Assembly: GCA_900208305.1 (NCBI GenBank)
Contig: OAPG01000007.1
Location: 717,001-781,000, forward strand
Reading direction: 5' to 3'
DNA length: 64,000 bases
From: Melanopsichium pennsylvanicum
Taxonomy: Eukaryota; Basidiomycota; Ustilaginomycetes; Ustilaginales
How positions within the stretch are numbered: the first letter of the stretch is position 1; each line of letters starts with the position of its first letter. Shown here piece after piece: positions 1 through 10,821 of this stretch. Below the pieces are notes generated by a model. That model searched no databases, was not told the DNA's origin, and saw only the letters and a list, made by a program, of their open reading frames with translations. The translations under genes and the position numbers were made by a program.

Positions 1-1094
1 AGCGACGGGGTCGAGTTCAAGATTGTGTGGCCCGGCTAGCTATAAACCGAATGTGATGCGTTCGAGATGAAATGCAGCAAGGTTGAGCGTATCTAGGTGA
101 TGCGCAAAGTTAAAGTTGGCTGTTTCCTGTGATGGAACGAAGTGGGATGTGGCTTGATTTGATGGTCGTGAAGGAGTGATGACCTAGAGGAGTGGAACAA
201 GGACAGGCAGGCAGGTAGGCAATCATGAGCATTAAAAAATGGAACGGATGCTTATCGGTCTTAGATAGCGGGCGACAGTGTGTTACATTGCGTGGGACGA
301 CTCTGCGTCAGCAGTCACCAATTCTGTGCGAGAGGACCGACCCAAATGCAAGTGGGCCCTGATTTTCGTTGAATGCGTCGACTCCGAAAACGTGTGCAGC
401 CACTTGCGAGTCAAGAGAGAGAAAGCTTTCACAGAAAAAATGTCCAAAATGGCTGTAGCAATCGCAGAATTGCGACATTTTGGTTTCTAATTTTGTTTTT
501 GTTTTTGTTTTTGTTTTTGTTTGTGGAGCGAGCCAAAGAAAAAGGTGGCAGACAGATTCGCCCATCAAAAGCCGGATCTGCCGAAGGCATGCGCGCAGAT
601 CAGGATGAGAATGCTGAAAAGGTGAAAGTGGTGCAAGTCTGAGATCGTGCGAAAAGCATCCTCCCCTTCACATCCACATCGCGCACCGAGCGCAATCATC
701 CGCCACATAACTCGCCAGATCAGCCTCATCCGTCTGTAGGCATACCAGTGACTGCGGTTTTGCTGGGTCAGGAGTTCTGGAAATACAGTTGTTCAGCGTT
801 ATGTGTGACACTCGATCCAAAGCAAGCGGATCCATACTCTGGCCGTCGGATCTGAGCTTGAGCCTGAGACGTCACTCACCTCCTTGACATACGGGCGTAC
901 CGGTTCGACCTGACCGAATGCTGAGTGCGCGAGGATTTTTCGGACACAACAGCCTTCATGCACTTATCATTTGCACAACATCGGCTACACTCTTTCAGAT
1001 CCAGTCCCGTGAATCCGGCCTAAACCTCGAGATCCTTCTCAGAATGGATCTAACATCTTGGACGGCCTTAAAATTCCCTTCTCAAGGAGCAAAA
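1..1094. other. Left-end intergenic region
   Basis: No gene is securely supported here. A GTTTTT-type repeat lies at about 490-523. On the minus strand between about 1018 and 660, two short open stretches are separated by a credible intron (GTGAGT donor near 889, TTTCCAG acceptor near 781); see the findings. The minus strand carries a T6 run at 1091-1096 that terminates the adjacent 5S rRNA gene. Confidence 0.5.
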
Positions 1095-1212
1095 AACTGC
1101 AGCACCTAGGATTCCCGCGTGGTCCCCCACCGCAGTACTGACTAGGCGATACCTTGCTTAACTTCGCAGATCGGACGGGATGCGGTGCTTTCAAGGTTCT
1201 ATGGCCGCAGAT
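1095..1212 (-). rRNA. 5S ribosomal RNA gene (dispersed single copy)
   Basis: On the minus strand this 118-base segment reads as a fungal 5S rRNA. It contains the conserved GCACCGCATCCCGTCCGAT block, the GAAGTTAAGC box of the internal RNA polymerase III promoter, and the GGTGGGGGACCACGCGGGAA loop E/helix IV region. The ends close a helix: CTGCGGC near the 5' end pairs with GCTGCAG at the 3' end, with one G-U pair. A T6 run follows immediately and is the expected Pol III terminator. No rDNA repeat is nearby, so this is a dispersed 5S gene, as is common in smuts and many filamentous fungi. It lies about 285 bases downstream of the end of the Crz1-like gene, on the same strand. Exact ends are uncertain by 1-2 bases. 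Confidence 0.93.
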
Positions 1213-1496
1213 ATTATCTTCCCTTTAGGAAGCACACATATTCTGTTCCATCTTTGCCGATCTCCAATTCAGAAACCACATATCATTTGACTATTTTTGC
1301 CGGTCTCCGCCTCGGGCCAACTTTGATAGCGCACAAAGGAGGAAAGATCCCGTCAAAACAGCGATGACATTAACAATGCACCTACAGAACGCGCGTGATA
1401 TGCGTTGATTGCGATATAAAAACACTTGTAACATAGACCATTCTGAACTGACAAAATAACAAAGCAGAACGCCACGAACCCAGACAGCGAGCAAAA

Positions 1497-2703
1497 TCAT
1501 AAAACATGTCCACCAAACGCCTTTCCAGGTTGCTGCGAAGCTCCAACTTCACTCGTTGCTGATCCTTGATCGCAACCCTGACCACCATGATCAGAGCCAG
1601 CCTGAGATCCACTTGCACCATCGTTACCACCCGAAAGCGATGACGTATTCGTCGAAGATAGACTCTCCTCGTCGCTCTTCATCGTGCATCCGCCTGTATC
1701 GCTCTTGTGGTGTCTGTTCAGCGCATCGAGACGTGCAAACGTCTTGCCGCACTGTTCACAGGTGTGCGGTTTGATGTTGAGATGAAGATTCTGATGACGC
1801 TTGCAGTCGTGGGAACGCGCAAAGCTCTTATCGCATCCGGGCCAGTCGCATTTGTACGGTCGTTCGTCCGCATGAGATCGAAGATGGCCTCGCAGATTGT
1901 ATTGTCGCGTAAAGGTAGATCCACACCCAGGAATCGGGCAGGCGAACAGCGCTTCGGATTTGCGCCGCGATGCAGACGCTGCCTGCGTCGCTTGACTTGT
2001 CACGACAGGTACAGGCGGCGCAAGCATGGACTGCGAGCTGGTTCCTGAAGCAACACTTGAGGCTGAGGGCGAGTGTGCAACACCATCCATACCCATGCCT
2101 GAGATCGTTCCAAAAGCGTCGGTTGAGTATTGGACGAGATTGCCGGCTGCATCTTGCATGAGACCACCTTGCATTTGTGCCAGTGGCGATGCGGACCCGG
2201 TGCTGCTATTCGATGTGTTCGATCCGAATGAGTAGCGTCGATCGTGGCCGGTGCGATACGGGTGAACTCTTGCAGACCCAGACATGGTATGATGGTGACC
2301 GCTCGTGGCAGCGTTGTTCGAGGACACCGAGCGACCTGTTGATGGGGGAGCCAGTCCTCCGTTGGGCGCGGTGATCTGAGCCAGAAAGTCCTCGTCAGCG
2401 CCTTGATACATGCGTGCGCGCGACAGGTCCTCGGAATGAGCCAGTCTGCGGTGTCCACCGGCCGAGTTCTGCCGCGCACTGCTGGATCGTCGCGTTTTGG
2501 GCGTCGCCGACCCACCGCTACCGGATGCGTTCTGCGAGCCATCGCCTGGGAAGCGCCACTGCGGGTTGAACTCGTTTGGCTCCGTTCCTGCGAGCTGCTG
2601 GGAAAACTCAACAGGGCCCATCGTATTGATCTGGCCGTTGAGTTGAAACACCGGAGGCATCATCTGCTGGTGCTGCGATTGTTCTTCTTGGTGTCGTTGG
2701 GGA

Positions 2704-2789
<86 letters not shown>

Positions 2790-4679
2790 ATGCTGCTGAT
2801 GCTGCTGATGCTGTAGCTGTAGCTGTAGCTGCTGCCGTGAAAGCTGAAGTTGCTGCTGCTGCAGGTTCGACAAGAAGGCATTGTTCCCGCCGCCGAATTG
2901 CGACATGTCAACGGGCAACTGTGCATTATTCAGCAGCGATGGGTCCATGGTTACGAGCTGCAATGGGTCGATCTGTAGCGAAGGGTCGTTGAATGCTGGC
3001 GAGTTCCCCTTGAAAGAAGACCAATCCAGATCCAGAACGTTGCTGCCTTGAGTCTTTGCGTTGGCCTGACTGGTTGCAGCAGACGACCAATCGAATGCGA
3101 TGCCTGCGCCACCAGCGTTGCCAGCAACGACGGGTGATCTCGGCCCAACATCCGAGTTAGCACGCTTCCGGAACGATGCGAGTGTCGGAGACTCGGTCTT
3201 GCCATTGGACTGGAAGCCCATGTCGACATCCAACCTCAGGAACTGACGGATCTTGTCGTATGAGTCTTGACGCTTGGCCTGGCTCGACCACTGGCCCGGA
3301 GCGTGGATAGCTAGGTTGCGTAGCGGACCACCGGCCAGTGTCGACATCATCTGAGTCGGTTCCGCCGTGTAACCTTCAGGCACAAGACGGCCGCTAGCCG
3401 AGTGCGGGCGGAAGATGTCCTGGCCTGACGACGCCTGTTGCATCGATGTACCCATCTGAGCCTCGGCAGCAGAGCCAGGGGCATCTGCGTAGGTGAACGG
3501 CTCACTGTGCACGGTCGCCGGTTGATCTGATGGCAACCAATGGTTCGAGGTGCCTAGTTGGGGAGAAGGCGCACTGGTCCCTGCGGCAGAATTCTGAGAC
3601 GAGGCAGCGAGCTGGGCGAGAATATCTTGGAAGCCACCACCCTGCGCGTTCGCACCCATTGCACCCATCGCCCTTGGTGTTGATGGGGAAGGCGCCATCA
3701 CGTTGATGCTAGGCATGTAGCCACCGACGTTTGGAGCCACAGGTGTGAATTCCATCAAGGCATCAGAAACCGATACTATTGGTATGCCAAGAGAGAGCTG
3801 CGGGGTGCTCGCCACCGACGGGCCGGCATACGACTGACTCGCTAGTGACGAAAATGGCGTAGGTGCCGATCCATCATTCGTTTGTGGATACGCCGGTGAA
3901 TCGGCGTAGTCTGAAGTATCGTCAAATGTGGATGGATAGGGCTGGTCCTCGTCGAGCCTAATCTGTCCAATCTGACCGACGGTCTGCGACAGAGCAGGTT
4001 CCGAGATGAAGCCTTGACCAAAGCGGGGCGGACTCGCTGCCTCGGAGCTGTGAGATTCGGCTCGGTGATGAGAATTCGCTGGGGAATCAGCACCCATGTG
4101 TGGGCTGGAGAGCGGACTCGGATTGACCGAATGGTCGCGAAAAGCATTGAGGGCGCCCAACTGCATTGTCGCGGCAGGTGCGGTGCTCAGCAAGCTGCTT
4201 TGCGATGGAGCGCTGTAGCCATCTGCGGAGGAAGGGTCGTAGAAGGCACCATGTTGGGCATGATCAGCATGAGCACCATGTTGAGGAGCGCCGGTGCCGG
4301 GGTTCTGCATGTCGACACGAGAGTCAGGGACCGCGTCGACACTGTGAGCCCCAGTGGCAGGGTGCTTGCGATCGGCTTGTTTGAAAAGGTCCTGTTTGGA
4401 CTCGCTGCGAGTTAGAAGATCAAAAGGATTCAGCTCGGTCGAGAGCACCTTCTCGATGCGTTCGAGATAGTTGAGGCGTCGAGTAGAGAGCCCTTCGTGA
4501 GTAAGTGTCTCGGTGGGCGATGCGAGAGTGGCAGCTTTGGTTTGGCTTAAAGGAGAATGGCAAGGGTCGATTACAAACTCGAAGAGAGTCGAGGTGTCAG
4601 AGCCCGGAGTGAGCGGACTCGGCGCAGCCTCGTTCTGAAAGTTAAGAAAGAAGTAAGAGTTTTGAGCAGACGAAGACAT
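1497..4679 (-). CDS. crz1: Crz1-like C2H2 zinc-finger transcription factor (1,060 aa)
   Basis: Predicted nuclear regulator, single exon, ATG start. Three tandem C2H2 fingers lie at about residues 911-997. They include FTRQYNLRGHLRSH and a linker DERPYKC, followed by SFARSHDCKRHQNLH and FARLDALNRHHKS. This finger spacing and wording closely resembles yeast Crz1, the calcineurin-responsive factor. A PIVSVS segment near residue 300 fits the PxIxIT calcineurin-docking pattern (yeast Crz1 uses PIISIQ), which supports the assignment by inference. The rest is disordered and rich in S, Q, P and G, with a pure polyglutamine run at about residues 630-658 encoded by alternating CAA/CAG. The C-terminal tail of about 60 residues is Ser/Gly rich. 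Family membership (C2H2 factor) is certain; orthology to Crz1 is likely but unproven. Confidence 0.85.
2706..2788. repeat. CTGTTG hexanucleotide repeat (polyQ coding)
   Basis: A nearly perfect (CTGTTG)n tract on the plus strand, which is CAACAG on the coding strand. It encodes the uninterrupted glutamine run of the Crz1-like factor. CAG-CAT interruptions (CTGATG on plus) follow at about 2785-2812. Confidence 0.95.
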
Positions 4680-5799
4680 GGAGGTCAGCTCTTTGTCGCG
4701 TCGTCCGATCGCTTGGATGCGACCGCGTCAACAAGGAATAGAGACAGGCTTTCGAGGATGGAGGAGACGGTAGCCGGACTGCACGAATGCTAAGATGGTG
4801 GTAGAGGATAGTGAGACTGATGATTGGTGGACGGTGCGATGAGTGTCCGGTCGATAGATGAAGCCGATTATGACACTTGATGCTGTTGCTACTGCTACTG
4901 CTGCTGCACGTCGAATCGAACACGCTATGACCGAGAGAGGATTGTTAAATTGCAGACTGCGGGTAAGGTGCAGGTGTAGAGTGGAGAGAAAGGTCAATGA
5001 GATTATGCTGAAAACCACGGGATGAACAGAGGAGTGATTGGCTGAAAGGATCGGGCTCGAATAGATGCAGGGGCAGAATGCGAAGCGAGTGGCAGCAGAG
5101 TTGCAAGATGCGAGTGCAGTGACAGTGGGAGGGCCAAGTAATCGGAGTGCTGACTCGGACAGATGGTTTGCTATTGACAAGTTGGCGAGAAGACGAGGAC
5201 GCTAGCGTGGTAGCAGGACGATGAGGACGAGGACGAGGAACAAGAGGACTGGTATGTTGAAAGCGGTGTAGCATGAGACTGAGGTGGACTGCTTCAAGGC
5301 ATTGTCGTATGAGCGAGGCGAGGCGGCGTCAAGGGCGTTCGGAATTGAGATGAGCCAGAACTTACACTATACTGGTGAGAGCGTAGGGCGATGCGAGATA
5401 CACAACGAAGCAAAATCTATGGGAGATCTAGAGTGTTGCGATGCTTGGAGATAAAAAAGGGTGGACGGTAGGATGGCGTGTGGCTGTGTAAAGCCATGTG
5501 TCCCACTGACTTGGGAAGCGAGGCAGCTCGGATCGACGTTGATGCAGCCAATTCGGTTGATTGCAGCGTGACAAACAGTGGACAGCCTTGGCCTTACGTC
5601 GCTGGAGCTACAAATTCAAGCTGTCCCTGCTGTTGTGTGATGGTTGCCTATGACAAGAAAAGTGGGATGGTGTGAGGTGTTCAAGGTGTGAGGATGGGGA
5701 CGTGGGTGGATTCCGAGTCGACATTTCGGATGCGTTAGGCAGCTCAATCCGTCGGCCTCTGTGGCAGCGGCGGCTGCAGTTAAGAATTTCGACGTTTAT

Positions 5800-5838
5800 T
5801 TAATTCGCTCTGTTAATTCACTCTGTTAATTCACTCTG
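5800..5838. repeat. Three tandem copies of a 13-bp unit
   Basis: TTAATTCGCTCTG is followed by two copies of TTAATTCACTCTG, and a degenerate fourth copy begins after it. No gene overlaps it. Confidence 0.9.
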
Positions 5839-7132
5839 TAATTCCGCCTAAATTGTTTTTGGTGGGCTTGTGAATGCGACTTCCGCCTTTAAAAGTCGTT
5901 GGACACTTAGTCGGTTTGAAGCCGACTTCCGACTGACGTACAGTAATAAAATTTACTTTACACTAGAGTAAATTAACAATTCGATGCAGGAGGTGAGCCG
6001 AGCCGAGATTCATCCAGTCCGCTTCGCTCGGGTTGATTCCGATGTCACAGTGTTTCGAGAATTCTTTAATCGTGCTGCTGATCCAAATTCTCAACAGAGA
6101 TACAGTAGCACAGTGGAAGGTGCATCTGGGTCCGTCCGAACTTGCCTAGCACAGAGTGGTGCCTGACCCACTGCAATCACGTGTGTCGGTAGGGTACAGT
6201 GTGTCGCTCACAACGCAACTGTGTGGGCAAAATCATCTTGTTCATCAGAGGTACGCTCGACTTGGGCTGAGACAAATAGGGAAGAGATGGGTCCTCGAAA
6301 ACCCACATGAGGTCATGGTTCAAAGTACGCATCGAGCAAGGTCAATCCAAGTTGAGCCGGCTTGCTCTGACCTAGGAGCCAAGTTGCGTCCAGCCACGCC
6401 ATTCGTCTAGGGATTATTGTTGCCACGCCAACAATTCTCTTCTACTGCTGAGAACAGCATCTTTTGTCGCCCCTCAGTAGCATCAGCTTGTCAGAAGCTC
6501 TCTTGAGATTCGATTCAAAGTGCATATGTGGCTCATTCGGTCGAAATACATGCACAAATGATCATGATGCGGCCACCCACCTGTGATGCCGAAAATTATC
6601 GTCTGCCAACAAGATCCCACCCGTCAAGATGAGATAGGAGAACCATCCAGAAAGAGCGTCATCTCACTTGACAATTCTTACTTTCCCACTAGGATCCTCT
6701 CTCACTTGGCAGGAATTGAACATTATTCCAGAAATTACGCCGGAAAAAGATGCACCCGAAACACACCAAACTTACTAACCCCGACTACGTTACCGCAAGC
6801 TCTGTTTGCACCGCCACACCGTATGGAACGTCTCCAACGATCGAAGCTTCTTCGATGCAACGTCACAACCAACTCTACTCTATGCAGTGGAGCCTAGAAG
6901 GTCCTAGGCACACAACAGGGTTTTGGCCCAGATGCTCGCTCGCAAGGAACGCCAAGCTTTCGCTCATGCCGATTGCATGGGAAGTTTTACCGAACCTGCC
7001 GCGGCAGGGTTCAGCATAGCAGTAACTTAGCAAAGTCTGTGCTGCATCGTAGCCAATTCCATTTCGAGTGTTGGCAATAAGGACGTAACAATATACTTTT
7101 TTTAAGTCAAGAAACCATCTCGGCCAACCTGT

Positions 7133-7133
<1 letters not shown>

Positions 7134-7172
<39 letters not shown>
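7134..7172. repeat. Homopolymer T tract (39 bases)
   Basis: An unbroken run of T on the plus strand. It could be a simple homopolymer or the tail of an old minus-strand retroposed sequence. No flanking duplication or coding remnant is visible to decide. Confidence 0.85.
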
Positions 7173-8408
7173 CGCAAAGATAGGCCGTGCGCACCGCCAC
7201 GTTGTGTGTCTGTCTGCTTTGAGGCTATCATTTTTTGGGGGAACGACGATGTGACAGCGGTCGGATGAAGACCCTTGCTTTTTGACAACTCGCTCTTTTT
7301 CACCGAGGCCGTATTCAACCGCAGATGGAGTGCAGAGATGGCTATCCTTTCAATAGCTCAGATGCGGGTTGAGTTGCGAGACGGATACCCGATATAGAGA
7401 AGAACATCCTGCCAGAATCGATTGCACCACTGTGCTGCCGCCTTCACGGAACAGGTTTGGGCGCAACCGAAGCCTTGTCAAACCCAAATCTCGAACACCT
7501 CACCTGGGCGATTAAGGAAAGTGATCTAAAAAAAAAGTTGGGTAAGGGGAAGAATTACAACTACCCGCAGCAGTCAGTTCAGTCAAACAGACACTAAGTC
7601 GCTTCACAAAATGAGACCCAACCTTTTTTTCTCTCTTTTTTTCGTCTCTTGCCTGCATGCGATCCCTAGGACCCTTTGTGATGCACCTTTTTTTGGCCAA
7701 GGAGCTCTGTTCAGCGTCAGCCGAGTGCGAGGTCTCGGGGAGCGAGCTCATCACAGCAAGTCTATCTGAGGTTTGGATCAATGAACTCAGCGTTGAGGGG
7801 TGGTAACGAGAAATAGGAGAAGGATTCGACAGGCCACTCACTGCCAGACGCAGAGTGCAAAAGGGGTGTCCTGAGCGTTCGGGTCATGAAGAGTGGCGTC
7901 AGGCAAAGAGACGCGCCCTCCAAATGGCCAGGTGGTTGGCACAGTACAGTGGTTGGGTCAGAAGTTCGAAATCAGTCGACGCATATTTCGAAATATAAAA
8001 ACCTATTACAGTGCCCACTAACGCAGTAAATTTACTATACACTCTGCTTGAAACGGGCAACTGGTTGGTGCGACTGAATGGCACCTTTGGGCTGGTGTAG
8101 CAAAATGTAGAGTGGAGGTGTTGATGTATGAGGTTGAACTTGATTCTTTTCCAAAAGCGTACGCTCGCAAGGTATCATTTGGTTTTCTTTTCTTTGTATT
8201 GTAGTGCCGAGTATATTATTGTAATTTTACATCATTAATAATTTACTGTACAGACCATAGTGATACGCAACTGTATCTCCCCTGGCTCTCTGGCCCACCC
8301 CAATCGCGTGCAGAGAGGGAACGACAAGACACCTGACGCGGTGCTCAGCCAGCCCAAACATTCTTGAGCGAAAAATGCTCTCATCTGGCGCTGGCCCGTG
8401 GCTCTGTC

Positions 8409-8413
<5 letters not shown>

Positions 8414-8439
<26 letters not shown>

Positions 8440-8440
8440 C
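8414..8440. repeat. GGCT tetranucleotide repeat
   Basis: About six to seven GGCT units in the upstream region of NAP1. Confidence 0.85.
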
Positions 8441-8809
8441 CTGCCCTTTTTGGGCTCGACAACAGACCATTATTGTGATTTGTACTTTACTGAGTGAATA
8501 GACGTCGAGGCTGAACTGCGTCGTTTCGAGTGTAGAGATGTCAAGATTTTGAGGTTTGCAACTCGAACTTGCCCACCCATTGTCGACACCATCCATCACC
8601 ATCTATCTATTCATCCTTCTTCCTCCACCCACCCATCTTTCTCATTAACACCTTTCTCCCACAGAGATCGTAGCATCGCATTCTCTTATCCTGAATTTTA
8701 CCGCTGCGGTTTGCCCTACCTTGGTTCGACTCGGTTACCTATCATCTGATTTCACCTTGCTTCAATCAATCAAACACCCGCACACCCCCACACATACACA
8801 TTTTTCACC

Positions 8810-10060
8810 ATGTCGGGCGCTCAGCAGATTGGCAGGAGCAAGAACTCCGACCAGATTGCGCCGACCCCTCAGAATACCCCTCTCAGCAATGCACCTCTCA
8901 CCCGCGAGGCTCTCTCCCGACCTACCGTCGGCACCATCGGTGAGGAAGATGAAAACGCCGTCGACGTCGCCTCAGCTCTTCAGGGTAACCCTGCTCTCGC
9001 CGCCATGGTTCAGGACAAACTCTCCAACCTCGTCGGTCGTTCCTCCGGCTACGTCGAGTCGCTCCCTAACCACGTTCGTCGCCGTGTAGAGGGCCTCAAG
9101 GGTGTTCAGGTCGAGCACCACAAGATCGAGGCCGACTTCCAGAAGGAGATCCTCGAGCTCGAAAAGAAGTACGCCCAGCGTTACAAGCCTCTCTACGAAC
9201 GCCGTGCCGCCATCATCCAGGGTAAGCATGAGCCTACCTCTGATGAGGTTAAAGCCGGTGAAGCCGTCGACGCCAATGAGGAGGAGGATGAGCAGCCCGA
9301 GTCGCTCGCCGACGTCAAGGCTCCCGCCGATGGCGCCAACGGCATCCCCGAGTTCTGGCTCACCGCTCTCAAGAACCACATTGCGCTTTCTGAGCTCATC
9401 ACCGAGCGCGACGAGGAGGCCCTGCGTGCTCTCGTCGATGTTCGCATGAGCTACCTCGTCGACCAGGCGGGTTTCAAGCTCGAGTTCGAGTTCGACGCCG
9501 CCAAGAATGAGTATTTCACCAACCAGATCCTCACCAAGACCTACTATTACCAGGATGAGGTTGGATTCTCTGGCGACCTTGTGTATGATCACGCCGAGGG
9601 ATGCAATATCGAGTGGAAGGAGGACAAGGACCTCACGCACAAGATCGAGACCAAGAAGCAGCGCAACAAAAACACCAACCAGACGCGTACCGTCAAGCGT
9701 TCGGTGCCCGTCGAGTCATTCTTTAACTTTTTCAATCCACCCAAGCCGCCCAAGAATGGCGAAGTTGAGGATGAGGATGCCGATTTGGACGAGTTGGATG
9801 AACGTCTAGAGCTCGACTATCAGATTGGAGAGGATCTAAAGGATAGGATCATCCCTCACGCCGTCGACTTTTTCACGGGTAAGGCACTTCAGTACGAGGA
9901 TTTGGATGATTTGGATGATGCCGATTTTGATGATGAGGATGACGAGGAAGAGGATGAGGAGGATGAGGATGAGGATCAGCCTCGTCGATCGCAGCTTGGG
10001 GCTAGTGTAGGTTCTCAGATGGCTGGTTCGCAAGATCCTCAGGAGTGCAAGCAGCAGTGA
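8810..10060 (+). CDS. NAP1: Nucleosome assembly protein NAP1 (416 aa)
   Basis: Histone H2A-H2B chaperone of the NAP/SET family, shuttling between cytoplasm and nucleus. Single exon; the ATG sits in a good CACCATG context after a C/T-rich leader. Visible features: the long dimerisation helix (about residues 95-130, ILELEKKYAQRYKPLYERR); the core around GIPEFWLTALKNH (about 178-190); the NAP signature region with YYYQDEVGFSGDLVYDHAEGCNIEW; a basic segment KKQRNKNTNQTRTVKR; then SFFNFFNPPKPP. A strongly acidic tail (about 360-395) is typical of the family. The last four residues are CKQQ, the same farnesylation-type ending known from animal NAP1 proteins. Length matches yeast Nap1 (417 aa). The function is confident. 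Confidence 0.97.
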   Translation: MSGAQQIGRSKNSDQIAPTPQNTPLSNAPLTREALSRPTVGTIGEEDENAVDVASALQGNPALAAMVQDKLSNLVGRSSGYVESLPNHVRRRVEGLKGVQVEHHKIEADFQKEILELEKKYAQRYKPLYERRAAIIQGKHEPTSDEVKAGEAVDANEEEDEQPESLADVKAPADGANGIPEFWLTALKNHIALSELITERDEEALRALVDVRMSYLVDQAGFKLEFEFDAAKNEYFTNQILTKTYYYQDEVGFSGDLVYDHAEGCNIEWKEDKDLTHKIETKKQRNKNTNQTRTVKRSVPVESFFNFFNPPKPPKNGEVEDEDADLDELDERLELDYQIGEDLKDRIIPHAVDFFTGKALQYEDLDDLDDADFDDEDDEEEDEEDEDEDQPRRSQLGASVGSQMAGSQDPQECKQQ

Positions 10061-10821
10061 ACAACAACAAAACAGCAACCGCAGGTATGACAGTCAGTTC
10101 TTGTTGAAGGTCTTTGCTATGTCAAACAAACAAACACCAATTGTTTTGTAAAGAAAGGTCTCTCCCCCCCCCCCCCCCCCCCCCCCGCGATTTTCTTACT
10201 CTTTGCTTTTCCTTGCGTTTTCTCCATCGATCGCCACTCTATTCATCACGATTCCTTCGATGAATCACAAACAAGCATTGAAAAAAAAAAGATGTTAGCA
10301 TTATCACTTGATATATTCTTTGTAGTGTCGACCCTTCCCACCTCACCTTTTTCCCCCCCTCGAATTCCCAATTTTTTTTTATATATTTTTTTTTGTTTCC
10401 CATTTGCACGAAATAGTACTGTTTTGCTTTATGATCTTCTTTTTTCCTTTGTCCTTGGTACTCGCTATGTTCGCCACTATTTTTTTGTTTGCTTGGTCTT
10501 CTTGTTTTGCTTCACTGTATGTGTTGCGTTGTGTGCTGGTGAGTGGTTCTCCTGTCTGATTCTTTCTATCGCTTTCAAGTCTAAGTTGCGTGCGTGCCAC
10601 CCACCTTTTTTTTTTGGGGTATTCCTTTGTGTGTGATATGCAAGAAGAGGGTATCGTTAATTGAAAAAAAAAGAAAAAAAAGAGAAGAAGAAACCTAAAT
10701 ATGAAACATATTATTGGGCACAACCTGTTGTGCAACGAGCTACAGTAAAGTCCAAGTCTGACTTTTATTGTCATCGTCATTGGCCTCCAATCGACGGAAT
10801 GAGGTCCTTATTTGCTTGACT
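10061..10821. other. Convergent 3' intergenic region, NAP1/ATG4
   Basis: Contains a C23 homopolymer (10164-10186) and many T-rich stretches, as expected for two converging 3' UTRs. No gene is seen. Confidence 0.6.
10164..10186. repeat. Homopolymer C tract (23 bases)
   Basis: An unbroken run of C in the NAP1 3' flank; its assembled length may be unreliable. Confidence 0.9.

Larger units (their letters stand above)
4680..8809. other. Long gene-poor region between the Crz1-like gene and NAP1
   Basis: No supportable coding gene in about 4.1 kb. The first 0.7 kb next to the Crz1-like start is probably its leader and promoter. It then holds a 13-bp triple repeat (5800-5838), a T39 tract (7134-7172), several copies of a TTTACTGTA-like motif (around 5941, 8024, 8240), a GGCT repeat (8414-8440) and the pyrimidine-rich NAP1 promoter and leader (about 8580-8809). 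Open frames here are short and lack motifs or plausible splice partners. Confidence 0.6.

Noticed and set aside
7134..7172. T39 tract as the poly(A) tail of a second LINE copy
   Set aside because: The flanking sequence does not match the 3' end of the LINE at 45131, and no target-site duplication or coding remnant is seen.
7512..7841. 109-codon minus-strand frame in the gene-poor region
   Set aside because: Low-complexity Lys/Ser composition driven by A/T runs, with no conserved motif or supported start.
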